Source of the DNA: Liolophura sinensis
Lineage: Eukaryota > Mollusca > Polyplacophora > Chitonida > Chitonidae
Assembly: GCF_032854445.1 (NCBI RefSeq)
Contig: NC_088302.1
Coordinates: 55,406,237 to 55,470,236 of the forward strand
Direction of reading: 5' to 3'
DNA: 64,000 nucleotides
Shown piece after piece: positions 1 to 12,098 of the stretch (position 1 is the first letter of the stretch; the number at the start of each line of letters is the position of its first letter). The notes beneath the pieces are model-generated. The model made no database searches. It worked only from the letters and a program-made list of their open reading frames with translations, and had not been told where the DNA came from. Position numbers and translations under genes: made by a program.

Positions 1-135
1 TGCATTAATAAGCCCCATTAGTTCATACTTCATCAGGAAATGAGTGAAGGTTTTAGATAGAGAAAGTTAACAAGACTGGATACATACGCCTTGATTTATG
101 TCTCAAAGCAATCTTATGTCTACGTTTACCTGCAG

Positions 136-422
136 GATTGGTGTACGGTCACACAGGCCATGTGAGGTTCCTGACAACCATAGAAATGCCAACAACATCC
201 TCGCAGAAACTGGAGATCAACAGCTCAGATGAACAGGCCAATGAAAACTTGTCTCTCTCAGACATTCAGCGACGGGCATCCATGGCAACCCCGGCTACCA
301 TGGCCACCCGCATGTTGATAATCAGCGGGGGAGATGGATATGAGGACTTTCGTAACAATGCGTCTAATGAGGCAGCAGGAAGAGATGACAGTACAAACCA
401 TTTGCTCCTGTGGCAGGTTTGA
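136..422 (+). CDS. C-terminal exon of a Rho guanine-nucleotide exchange factor (ARHGEF10/17-like), partial
   Basis: This is the last coding exon of a gene that begins upstream of the window. A pyrimidine-rich acceptor ending in TTTACCTGCAG precedes position 136, and the open frame runs to TGA at 420-422. The exon encodes about 94 residues: a start resembling the last blade of a WD40-like propeller (VYGHTGHVRF), a Ser/Thr-rich linker, then SGGDGYEDFRN and a terminus GRDDSTNHLLLWQV. That ending resembles the C-termini of ARHGEF17 (TEM4) and ARHGEF10 proteins, which activate Rho GTPases through a DH domain and carry a C-terminal propeller. The DH/PH part is outside the window, so the catalytic domain is not seen. 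The family call rests on my recall of the C-terminal motif; ARHGEF17 is the likelier member. No alternative coding frame competes. Confidence 0.6.
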
Positions 423-496
423 TTGTTTGACATCAGCATGGGGGGAATTCCTCGGTGTGATGAACATGATGATGTGATATGAACTACATGACAAAT

Positions 497-865
497 GTAA
501 CATACAGGTGATCTGATTGGCACCTCATAGCTTTGCCTGTCACAGTACATGGCAAATCTGACATATGGGTGCTCAGACTGGCACCTCACAGCTTTGCCTG
601 TAACAGTGCGTGGCAAATCTGACATATGGGTGCTCAGACTGGCACCTCACAGTTTTACCTGTCACAGTACGTGGCAAATCTGACATATGGGTGCTCAGAC
701 TGGCACCTCACAGTTTTACCTATAACAGTGCGTGGCAAATCTGACATATGGGTGCTCAGATTGGCATCTCTCAGCTTTACCTGCCACAGTTTGTGGCAAA
801 TCTGACATATGGGTGCTCAGACGGGCACCTCACAGCTTTACCTGTCACAGTACATGGTAAATTAC
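497..865. repeat. 61-bp minisatellite, about six copies
   Basis: Direct tandem repeats with an exact 61-bp spacing (the word GCACCTCA recurs at 520, 581 and 642, and onward). Each unit contains GGCAAATCTGACATATGGGT and CACAGCTTTACCTGTCACAG. The array begins about 75 bp after the stop codon of the exchange-factor exon, so it probably lies in that gene's 3' UTR. Confidence 0.9.
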
Positions 866-3800
866 ATCTTTTTTGCCTGGAACCTTTTGTAAGTCCAATT
901 CTAACACACACTGTAAGTCACTAAAATGAATGCATTTAGCTAGTCTATTTTTACTGAAAAATTTAAACCATGTATTTTTACCGTTCGGGAGGGAATTCTT
1001 TATATACAAAAGTTGTTATTTTCAGCGGTTTTCTGGTTAGTATTGTCCATTTGGAGGGAAATTTTAACAATGGAAGATGGTTTATTGCTTTGTTTTTCCT
1101 TGATTTTTCCTTGATAGTCATGTTTGTTACTGAATCAGGCAAATGAATCTCAAGTGGCAGACTTTTCAAGTGACTTTGAAGTGACTTATAACCTTCCACA
1201 GTTCTGGCGTAGGATTTCAAATTTCATTGTGAGATTATTTTTACAGGTATTATTTGAAAACTTTCCTTACTGATGACCACTGTATTATGCTAAATGTCAC
1301 ATGTCTTACATAGTTATTATATTTTTGGAGGCTGGTTGCTGCATCATAGAACATGGCTGACTTTAGGATATCTGTCATCCATGTTAGTGGGTAGGGCAGC
1401 TCACCTCCAAGAGTAAGGCCTTGTTGTTGTTCTGTAGACTTTATGCAAACATTCTGTATTTTTATGCACAAATGGTGCTTGATGGTGTTACCCACGTGCT
1501 AATAAATGTTATACTGTATTAAGGAGGCCCACAGCCCATTTTTGTAGGATTTGATTCTGTATTTTAAAGAGGAAGTGTCCAAGGCCGTTGTGTGAACTAT
1601 GTGAGGACAATACTCAAAGGTCATAGAAAACTTCTGATTGCACTGTTACACATACAGGCTTTACATGAACTTCATGATGTGTGGCTGTATTATTGTTTAC
1701 ACTTACATCATAACAAGGTCAGACAGTGCTGTTTATTGTGAACTATCTGTAATCTCATTTCCACATTGTATCAAGATTATCTGACTATTTGCGTATTGTG
1801 GTCGCAGTATGGAGTATTTGAGTATATAGGTAAGCGCATGTTGTGTTATATCCAAGTCCTAGTATGTGCAATGTGTCCTGTGAGACAGTATACAAGTTTT
1901 ATGTGTTGTTAAGCCTTTTTGAGCTATGAACTGTGTTAGTCTCATTTATCTAAGGTTATCTATCACTTTTGTTTTATTTAACTACATGTACATTTTTTTT
2001 TAAATACTTGTGTATGGAGTTACCTGTCTATTTTGATATATTTTTTTTTGGAATTTGTGGTTTTAGTTTACGTACCTGTGAGATTTAGCCCCACCCCCCA
2101 CCTGTAGTTGTCAGAACCATATTAGCTCACTTTGGTTGGAGTACATGTATGTTATTCCATTGTTCCCAGAGCCTGAGGCATTGTGTAGGACCAGTGGTGT
2201 GATGTGTCAAAACATTTCAGGCGAATTTATGTGTATTAACCTTTGAGAGTCCTCTTGCTAATAGTTTTACTTGCTTTATTTTTTTTTTGTTCTTTTTTTG
2301 GCATCACCATATCTTGGTTGAAGTTTTTGTGGAGAAAAAAAATCAAAATTGTTATAGAAAGAAGAGCTGTATTCTGTTGAATAATCTAAAAGGTATTTGA
2401 TAGTAATCAGCATATTGATATATATGGCATCATATCATATTTTTTCACGTTAATATTCTGTGTATAAAAAATTAATATAAATAACTATTATAAATGAATT
2501 TAAAGTTAATTATATATTGTACTAATGTTGCAATTGATGTAATGATTTGTTATGTAATGCAGTACATATACCGGTACCGTAAATTCCCTACAGAGTTAAC
2601 CTCAAATTTCATTAATTATTTTGTTGTGGTGTGTATTTTTTATTTGAATTTGAATTCTCCATTTTATTGTTGTTTTCCTGACTAAGCAGGTCTCCCCCAT
2701 GTGACTTTTCTCTGATTGGTCTTGTCATGCCACAGGCTTTGGTTTGGCTGACACGTGCACAGTCGTTATATCAGGGCTGCTGGGGGGTTGCATTTGCGCT
2801 TATATAGCAGTATTACTACAAAGTTTTTGGTAATATTGACTGTATATAGGTGATATTTAATATATCTAGTGTGCAACGGTTACTTTTGCATTTTGTGTAG
2901 ATCTATACTGAACCAAAGCTGAAGAATCCCAGATACCTTTACAGTATGTGCGTATGTATGTGTTGCCTACATTTCTTTTGAAATGGGTCTAACTATATTT
3001 CAGTTAAATTCTTTGATACTCTTTATAATTCTTATGGTGTCTCATCTGTAGATAATCACTTAATGGACATGTATATATACCTCTGGCTTACTCTTTGAAG
3101 TCTAGCACTATTTGTACACCTTGACTCAACTCCCCCACAGGCAGAACGACACAGCAAATAAGCAAGCACACATACTCCTCACAGCTTCCTCAGTTGATAA
3201 CCAATCATTAATGTGTTAATTCTCCTGGAATCATTCATACTTTCACTAGTTCATATCAGATAAAAGGTATATTGTTCTCTCCCTCCCCTTAAAGAAAATA
3301 AATAATTGCAAAAAAAAAAAAAAGTCTGGTGTATTTTTTATTTCTTAAATTTTTTTACCAGAATGTTGTGCAAAATCTTGTGTGTTTTTTGGGAAGTCTG
3401 GTTGGTTGGTTGGCAACAGCTAGGTCAACCTTGGGTTAGGTGCTCATGCACTAATTACAAAACAGGATGGAAACAGTAATTAAGTCAGAAAAAGCAACTT
3501 GCATAATGGTACAGGTGGGCTCGATTGACAGAGAAAGGGCCATCATGTTGTGGTTCCAGGCACTTGTTTCCTCTCTCCACAATAATAACCACCATGATAT
3601 AAGCAGCAATTAAATCAGTTCATCTATTGAAAAAGCAACAGATATTTCAGTTAAAGCCATAGTAGTTTGAACTCAACATTTTGTAAAAAATTATGTAGGC
3701 AGAGGGCCTATTCTATAGAGGACATAATGCCAACCTAGTTCAGTTGAATTAAACATTGAGGTCTATTTTCAACAATTTCTGACATTTGCCTGTTGCATTT

Positions 3801-4104
3801 ACGAGATGCAAAACAGTATTTAGGCATACATGTAGTCTGCACATGCCTCAACAAAACTATGGCTTCAAAGCAAGATGTTCATTATTATTATTATTTTTAT
3901 TTATTATTTATGTGGCTTTATTTCATCTTATGCATTCTACTCACCTGAACTACCACATACGTGGAATCCCTTGGGACGGAATGGGTTACCTCCCTTGTGT
4001 ATAATACTCTTCAGAAAAAAAGACAACATCGTTAAGTAAAAAAGTGGGAAACTGTCACTGTGACTGTGTTGAAATTTTTCCTAGATTCTCTGCAAGCAGC
4101 AACC
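866..4104. other. AT-rich 3' UTR/intergenic stretch without recognised genes
   Basis: No open frame here has coding character or splice structure. It presumably contains the 3' UTR of the exchange-factor gene. An AATAAA at 3297-3302 is followed by a run of 14 A at 3310-3323, which could be a polyadenylation region or the tail of an old retroposed copy. A possible splice acceptor (TTTTTCCTAG ending at 4084) just before the THEM6 start suggests that gene may have an upstream 5' UTR exon. Confidence 0.5.
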
Positions 4105-7100
4105 ATGTTTTGGTTTCTTATCTCCCTCGGCCTTATTCTCTACATGTTGTTTGACGTGGCCTATTTCATCAGAGTTGTGATCTTGACGTTGTACGTGATG
4201 GGCCGTAAAATGATACAACCAAGACTCCAAGCTGGATTGTTAGAAGACAATGTTTTGAAAGGTGATGCATCTGATGAAACCAATACTTGATCTCTCCATG
4301 GACTGTCATCGTATTTTGGCAGTGCTGACTGTTTTATAAATACAGTCTTTCATGCTAAACGTGGGAGAGCCTATCTCTATTAGTCTAAAATTCTGGAAGG
4401 GTTACGGTGAATGTTAATCTAATGAATGTTGTGCTAATCATAAAACGTCTAATTCGTTAAGCTAGGCAGGGCTTCCTCTGACACTCGCCATGGTCGCAAG
4501 TTTAGAACAATTGTTTTGAAATGGCGATAAAATTTGAAGAAATGCGAATGTTTTTGGCGAAAAATTTATTTACTTAAGAAAAAATACAAACGTTATATAA
4601 AATCCACCATGAGAGTTTTCTCGGGGTTTTAGTGGATTTTCGCAGTTTTTCTATTGAAAACAATCCACTAACTTTCAAACGGCCTCAACTCCGCGAAACA
4701 ACAACAACACAATTTGTATGGCGATTACTTGACGGACATTTACAAAGGGGGTTCAGCATTGTTGCCAGTTGACTTACATTAAATAACGCTTGAAAACGAT
4801 TTTTGTCAAATAAGGAATGAGTATCATGGCATTTTGGGGGATGCTTTTCATCGCCAATTATCAAATTATCAAGGGAGATAAATCAAGGTAGAGTTACAAC
4901 TGTAAATCAAGTTACTTCCCATGAAAAATGTAAACTTTTCGACTTCAATAGACTATTTTTTGTGGTTCCGAAGTAAATTAAATGTTTCAGAGTATGTTCC
5001 ATTACATAAATGTGTACGCCGCCTGGTTTTCTCCTGTTGTACTTTGTTACTCCAATGTATTGATCATAGTGCTGCATTTAAATTCATTGAGGTCGGAAAT
5101 TTATTTCATAACAATTTTTTCTGATATAGGAAATGACATTTTACTAGGATCCTACACAGAAAGGTTGAAAAAAGGATTGATGTTTTTTTTTTTCAAAAAA
5201 CAAAAACATGCTGTGAAGCATTGGTCCATTATTTTAAGGGCAGTTGTTCTTAATGTTACGTTTGATAAACTGCAGATATATCTGGAAGAGACCAAACTGA
5301 TTTTAGCAGCTACACCAAGGCAGAAAAAATGAATTACTGATGGAGACCTACAAGGGTCATGGATACTGCTCCCATTCAATCAGTTGATGATCACAAAAGG
5401 TTACCTCAAGGCCGCTATGGAAGTGTGGCTAAAGAAAAATTGTGTTAGCCACAAAATCTGATGAGTGGCTAAAGTGACTGGCTAAAAACATTCTGACCCA
5501 GAGGAAGACCTGGCTAGGTGAATTTCAGAATAACATGCTGAGGTCATCTTGATGGACTGTACTTTGGTTATAATGTAAGAAAAGGATTTGACATCCAGAA
5601 AGAAAATTTCAAATTTACATGTGTTGTTAGTTTTTTTCCAACTGGTCATACTGAAGATATGTCTCGGTGACTTTCTGTGCATATCTGTGTGCAACATGTA
5701 GGAAAGTTTGTCGGTAACTTGCCAAAGATCAGCAGTTTAAGAACACCCTCCACCCATAAAGCTGACCATGGCTGAAAAGTATAAAAATAAGTAGAGAAAT
5801 TATATGATGAAGGGGCCTGGTATTGACTGGATTTACGTGTACACTCTAACATACCTTTTTTTATATTCATCCTTACAGCTCAGTTAGATCAGCAAGTAAA
5901 AATCTTTGTCAACAACACCATTTCCATTATACTTGCAAAGAAAACTTGTAGCCTTAACTATGATAGGGCTGAGAATGCTTTGTGCAGCCTCAATTCATCA
6001 TTTATCAATGTAGCATACAAATAAGAGACCCCATAGTGGTGGAATGTAACTCTGAAATCGAGCAGTGCAGTTGCAAGAGTTACTGAGAGAAACCGACTCA
6101 AATGTGTTGGATGGATGGTAAGGAACATTCATGTCTGTTCGCACGGGCACTAAATCTTCCTGAGCATAAATTGGCATCAACCATGTGTTCTCTGTAATAA
6201 ACTAAGCTGTTACGAGACTCACCAAACCAAAAGGGTCCATGGGAATCACGTTTGTTCGTGAAAAATAATCACATTTTCCAAGCCTATATCATAACATTTG
6301 GTGAGTTGTCAAGATTGCAGTCGCAGTAGGCATTAGGATAGGCCCTAAATTGTATTTTCAATTTGTGTTATTGCCATGGATATTTGCTTAAGCCAGCATA
6401 AGATTAGGTTGGTTAATTTAGAGGAACATTTGGCTGACATCGCTTTATGAAAGGGAAGACTTAATGCCTGTGTGAAACAGCTGTAAATGTCCCTTACTGT
6501 CAATCCAACACATTTGGAGCCGTTTTTCTGAAACTCTCCCAACTACGTTGCTCGATTTCAGAGTTATATTCCACCACTAGAGACCTCTCAATCATGACAA
6601 TTTGTATGGTCAATATCTCTTTGCTTAAATGTATGGAATAACCACTGTTTTAAATGTAGTTCTCTGTTTTGTCCGTACAGTTATTTGCTTGACAACAGAT
6701 ATGGATTTTAACTGGCATATGAATAATGGGCGCTACTTGCGAGAGGCTGATTTTGCTCGCTACAAGTGGTTTTTAGAAACCTCAGTTTGGGATACCGTCA
6801 GTTCCCTGGGTGGCAGTGCTATTACCTCCGCCAGTTCTATACGTTACAGGAAGTCAGTGCAGCTATTTGACATCATCCACCTTCACTCTAAAGTAAGTGT
6901 AACTTGCTTTACTCCATGGATGAGCTGCAGGGTTTGTCAATGAGTTAAGCAAGGACTGTGTGGAAAAACATTATGCAACTATTCATAAATCAAATTTCTA
7001 ATACCCGTACCAAGTTATGTTGGATTAAAATTTGCTCTATGTAGCATTTCTGCTTTATTTGTTTGAATTCTCAGTTACACAATATTCATGGCATGCCGTG

Positions 7101-7518
7101 GAACGGATATATACAATCTAGTAATTAACAAACTTTCCAAACATTTAAGGCTAATTGAACATGTCAGTAGATGTATCAAATGTAAGACAGTGTTAGTTTT
7201 TTCAGGTTTGTTCACTTGATGAATGGATCATTTTTCTCTCTTTTCTTGTCAAATAAATAAACATCACATCTAATTTTCCCTCCACAGATTATATGCTGGG
7301 ACGATAAGGCATTTTATATGGAGCAGCGATTTGAGAGGAGGCCTGACAACTTTGTATGTGCAGTAGCCCTCGTGAAGATAAGCCTCATTAAAGTTTCCCC
7401 ACAAAGTGTGGTGGACAAGATATTAGGAGTAGGAACAGAAAGCCCCCCTGTGCCTTTGGACCTGCAAAAGTGGATAGAGTCTAACACTGCATCTAGTGAT
7501 AAACTTAAGGCATTATGA
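4105..7518 (+). CDS. THEM6: THEM6-like membrane thioesterase-superfamily protein, three exons
   Basis: Coding exons are 4105-4261, 6681-6892 and 7288-7518 (600 nt, 199 residues plus stop; the human protein is about 208). Donors are G|GTGATG and AAA|GTAAGT; acceptors are CCGTACAG and CCTCCACAG. ATG 4105 is preferred because it places a single hydrophobic segment (about residues 1-27, MFWFLISLGLILYML) at the N-terminus, as in THEM6; a longer frame upstream has only a GTG start. The 4HBT/hot-dog region begins with DMDFNWHMNNGRYLREADF and continues through CWDDKAFYMEQRF and FVCAVALVK to the terminus DLQKWIESNTASSDKLKAL, all clearly THEM6-like. THEM6 is known as an ER-membrane protein linked to lipid homeostasis; its enzymatic activity is not well defined. 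Intron 1 (4262-6680) and intron 2 (6893-7287) contain no recognised gene. Confidence 0.9.
4262..6680. other. THEM6 intron 1, no further gene
   Basis: AT-rich intron. A stretch at 5700-5780 (AACTTGCCAAAGATCAGCAG, then CACCCATAAAGCTGACC) resembles words at 30262-30320 and 56715-56745, suggesting degraded members of another short interspersed family. Open frames of 60-116 codons here show no splice support or recognisable domain. Confidence 0.4.
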
Positions 7519-7654
7519 TGAGGAAACAAAGTCCATTTTGCCACATTTGCATTTGCATTTCAGTTTATTTTAAATGCATAATTTATTTGATTTTTTGAGC
7601 CGTTTGAAATATTTTGCCAGTTTTAGGATATATACATGTTAATCATTTTTATAC

Positions 7655-8515
7655 CTGACCGGCATTAGACGGAGCGTATTATTTTATAGCGGAGGCCTTC
7701 GTGGCTCAGCTGGTTAGCGTGCTAGCGCAGCGTAATGACCCAAAATCCCCTCACCAATGCGGTCGCTGTGAGTTCAAGTCTAGCTCTTGCTGGCTTCCTC
7801 TCCAGCTGTGGGAAGGTCAGCCAGCAACCTGCAGATGGTCGTGGCTCCATAATGCTAGCTGCCGTCGTATAAGTGAAATATTCTTGAGTATGGCATATAA
7901 AACCAATCAAATAAATAAATGAAATGATTTTGTGCGTCTGTTCGTATTCATGCCTGGAGTATATCTCCAATTGTTTTCCACAGAGAGTTTTAATTTTTGG
8001 TGGATACATAGTTACACAGATGACGATGTGTTGTGACTCACATTTGTTCAATTGCGTGGTTGTTTGGTAACCGCATAGCCATTTTCCCTACATACTATAC
8101 AAATAGATATAATTTTGTGTCCGGGATATAACTCCAACTGTTTTAATTTTTGGTGGATATCTTTATACACTCATGACGAAGTGTCGTCACTAACATTTGT
8201 TAATGGCCGTTGCCATGGTTACCATATCGCCAGTTTCCCTATATATACTATACAAACAGATATGATTTCGAGTCTGGGCTATAACTCCAACTGTTTTCTG
8301 CATAGAGCTTTCATCTTTGGTAGATATATACATACATATGTAGATGGTGATGTCTCGCGACTCACATTTGTCCATTTTTGGTGGACACATTTGTCCATTT
8401 GGGCGGTTGTCATGGTAACCACATAACCAACACCCATGAAGATTCCCCTCAGCAGTTATACTCACCACAATGCTGCTGGTATTCTTTTATACATTTCAAA
8501 CAAATACATTTGTTG
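7655..8515 (+). mobile_element. Tandem-core interspersed element, copy 1 (pearl/Helentron-like architecture)
   Basis: The presumed 5' part is GACGGAGCGTATTATTTTATAG near 7670. About three degenerate core units of roughly 170 bp follow, each with the order GATGACGATGTGTCGTGACTC, CATTTGTCCATTT, GTCATGGTAACCACATA, CTATATATACTATACAAA, GATATGATTT and CCAACTGTTTT. A unique 3' segment (GAAGATTCCCCTCAGCAG through TTTCAAACAAATACATTTGT) closes it. The same core and 3' segment recur at 43635-44615, which shows that this is an interspersed element and not a local satellite. A core of tandem repeats between fixed flanks is the layout of molluscan pearl/CvA-type and HINE elements; assignment to that group is inference. 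Ends are approximate. A SINE (7691-7921) interrupts the 5' part. Confidence 0.6.
7691..7921 (+). mobile_element. tRNA-derived SINE (family A)
   Basis: The head carries a pol III A-box-like TGGCTCAGCTGGTTAGCG and, about 65 bp on, a B-box-like GAGTTCAAGTC (7770-7780). The body ends in GAAATATTCTTGAGTATGGC, a near-AAACCAATC word and an AATAAATAAAT tail. Copies with the same order occur at 28851, 29278, 51464 and 53955 (+) and, in reverse, at 23943 and 27596. It is inserted in the tandem-core element described at 7655-8515. Confidence 0.85.
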
Positions 8516-11500
8516 GGTCATATGTTGTGATCACCTGAAATCTTGTTATCATTGCTGTTTAGAAGGTTGTGTATATAGTTTGTGATTTGCCTCTCACACC
8601 AGATAATAGTTGTACTTTTAATGCATCAGTCAGGTGTGCTTTTCTGGTGTGATGAACATGGCCAGTATTGTTGTATGTGATGTTTTCTATTCTGTAGTAT
8701 TACATAATTGTCAATCCTATTACTAACTGAAACAAAATTATCACCTGTGTTAAAACCTGCAATGGTGTATAATGTTAAACATGAACTGCTGGTACATTAA
8801 TGCCACTGTAAATTCAAACACTTTTCAAGTCAGCTCACACCTCAGCCCAGTTTCACAAAGCGACATACAACATTTTTTGGATGTACATTTGTCGTACAGT
8901 ATTTTGTATGTCACTGCTACTGTGCAATTATCATACCTGTACCACATCTTTGTGAAACTGAACCCAATTGTATTTGAACTTGCTCTTTTTGTTGAAATAT
9001 TGATTTTAGCGCCACTTTTCTTTCTGATGTCGTGGCCTGACAAATGAGTGCTTTTATTAATACATTTTACAATTTTGTTTTGTTTTTTTTACAATGTGCA
9101 TTGTCTATTCACATACGTACATTAGTTTTATGTTTGCAATTCTTTTTTTTTTTTGGACAATATACATTTTGATTATTCAAATAACGTATTAGTGGAGTAT
9201 GATTTAGAAGTAACAATTGAGATAAAGAACAGTCACAAGTGGCTGTGTTGACAGATAATAATTCCCTTGCTATTTCCTCTTGTGACGTGGTGATCGAGTG
9301 ATTCTGTCCAGGAAACGGCAGCATACTGGAATCCTGTACCTGTAACAAAGTGCAACAAGTACATTAGAGGAAAAAAGATTGCAGACTTCATCTGTTTGAA
9401 TGAAGCATTGGAAAGTTCTGTGATTGTAAATCGCTCTGATGTTACCAATACTTTTTATTGGAGGTGGGATCCTCACTGGCCTATTGAGTTTTCACACAGA
9501 CCAGAAGTCTGAAATGGTAGCAGTGACACCTTTTTCCTGTAGGAACTTATGAAGTTCACCCAACTTCCAGCTCCTCGGCTTTTTCAGTATTTTATCAACT
9601 CTAAGTTACTTTTGGTGAAACGTTTTTAGATGCCCTTGGTAGAATAAATCTGATCAAACATTGTTGCCAAACATTTTCAACGGGTCACATGATACAGCTG
9701 TCTAGCTGTCTGTGATGCAGTACCAGAAAGGAATAAACTGTGATGGTGCATTTAGTGACCTCACCTTGCCAAAAGTAGTCCCCAGTTTAATGTTTTGTCA
9801 GACCGCTGGATGTGATGGTTACTTCCTTCCTTGTTTGAGACCCAAGCACTGATTATACAGTTTCGCTATACTGTAACTGGGAGGGTAAAACCACAATCAG
9901 ATCAGATTAGCATAACGGAACATGCCAATTAGGCTACTGGTGTTAGTATACTGTGACGGGGCTGTTATGTCTGATGACGTCTGTGTCGTATTCCATTGAG
10001 GCAGCACTGTATATTTTTTGCCCAAGGAACACTGTCCTAATGTTGCTGAAATAATGACGCAAACAGTTAAACCCAAGAAAATCATCAAGTATGTCAGGTA
10101 GAACTACTTGTCAAAGTTTTGGACAGAGGTCTCAAATCTGTCTTCTGTACAAGTACTAGAAGTCAGGTGGCATGCACTAGAATGTTCTGCACCATGTTAA
10201 ATTATCTGAAAGCCATTCTTTTGTGAAAATGGTGTTTTTCAGTTTCAAAATGTAATGAAAAAAAAACAGTAGTGAAATTCAGATGTCATAAATGTTTAAA
10301 TCTAGATGCAGTGTGCATTTGTATAACAAGAGACAAATGTTGCATGTATGTTTGCATAAGTACAAGGTGTGCAAATGTATTTTCACCTGCTGCTATAAGA
10401 AAGTGTTTGTTGTTATTCTTGTTGCATTTAAGATGCCCATTGATGAAATCTTTACATGTGTTGTTTAGTTTAGACAAACTGAGGGTATGTCTACAAAACT
10501 TAATTGACATACCAATTCCACTTCAAACATATGTTAAAATCTTTGAAAGATATTTGAATGTCATACATGTATTTTGATACTATTAGATACAGGTTGTCAG
10601 CTGGGTAGGTTCTCTTTGAGGAAAGTTTATGGAAAATATGAATCGAAAAAAGAAAAACTATCCACAACAGGTTGCAAAGGAAACCTTTATTTGTGAACTT
10701 TTGCTGACAGAGACTGGATGGAAAAAGAATTTTTCACCAAACGGCAGAAATCGCATCATGTTAGATACTTGAAAGAGAAAGACAAAACATATACATGTAT
10801 GTTTGATGTGAAAGAAGATACATTGGTACACGAGAATAAAATATCGTGTTGGCCCACTGGTACAAGTATTATTCATAGTTTTGTTGTGATATCACAGCTG
10901 CTCTGAGCCAAACTTCAGGACATTCTTAGGTGAAAACAATGCAAATTTAACCCTGGTGAGATAGGCATTGAAGAAGATTTTAGAATAAAAAATGAAAAAT
11001 ATAGCTTTTAGGTACATGTAAGAAATTCTCTCTGAAAAAGGGATCAGTGTGTATCTAGCTTCTGATATGATAGTTGCATTATCATCTAAAACTTTAAATG
11101 GCAAAAATGGGCATTTTGCCCATTTAACTCCATGTACGCCTTGCGAGGAACCCAAGTGCTCGAAACAATAAAAGTTATCTCAAAGTCACCATGTCACGTA
11201 CATGTGTTTATTTCCTCATTTGCATCCCATACTAAGTAAGTGAAAGGCATAAGATATGTACTGGTTTGTGAACAGATCCAGGGACTATTATATATAGATA
11301 GAACTAAATGAGATATTTGGTGAAGAGTTACATATATGCAGTACCAGAGCAAACTTATGCTGGACACTATACAGTGTATAGACAAGTCTTAACAGATTGT
11401 CAGCGGTTAACTGACGCATACTGGCACACATTAGTCACAGCAGATGTCAGATCCCCTAACCATGCCTAACGTTATGTATATAATAAGCTGTGCGCATTTC

Positions 11501-12098
11501 CAGAAGGGTGATGTGGGCCGTATTTATTATCTGCTAGTCTCCAAATGCAGATCTGCACAAATGCCAAGCACCGGACCCGGTCCATCTCTATGTACACCAG
11601 TGTTGTAGGGGGCGTTGTTACAAGAATTAATCTCCTGCCACGTCAAAAATTTAATTCTGGTGGAGATGTACCTCTGCCAATTGCTTGGTCTACATTCAGA
11701 CTCTGACCGATGGTCATTCACATCCCATAATTTGGTGTTTTTAACAAAGAGGTGATGAAATTTGCGACACTCATGGTCTATATGGTGTTGTGGTTTTTTT
11801 TTTGTAATAATTTACGAGTGAAGGCCACCGGATGCGGCACAGGTCATTTTTGAAAAGTGTTCACACCCCCAAGACGAGCAGAATGTCGTGCTGGCTTTTT
11901 GTGCAGGCCCGTACCGCCATACTGTATTTTTCGTCGCCAGGAAAAGTGAAAATTTCTTCTAAGTTGTGCCAAGCAGTGAGTGCACAACTCACTAGACAAC
12001 ATCTGCTTCTCACCTGACTTATTTACGACGATAACTGATCGATAGAAACTGGCCAGTCATGACTGATTGAGTGGACACGGTTTGTAGTTTTCTGCATC
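8516..12098. other. Intergenic stretch, nothing recognised
   Basis: No exon with coding character was found on either strand. The last few hundred bases (about 11820-12098) should hold the promoter and 5' UTR of the zinc-finger gene, but I see no TATA box or other site that decides this. The open frames here are short and of AT-rich, low-complexity composition. Confidence 0.4.

Noticed and set aside
4060-4104. Upstream GTG start for the THEM6 gene
   Set aside because: GTG starts are rare in animals, and ATG 4105 gives the length and N-terminal membrane segment expected for THEM6.
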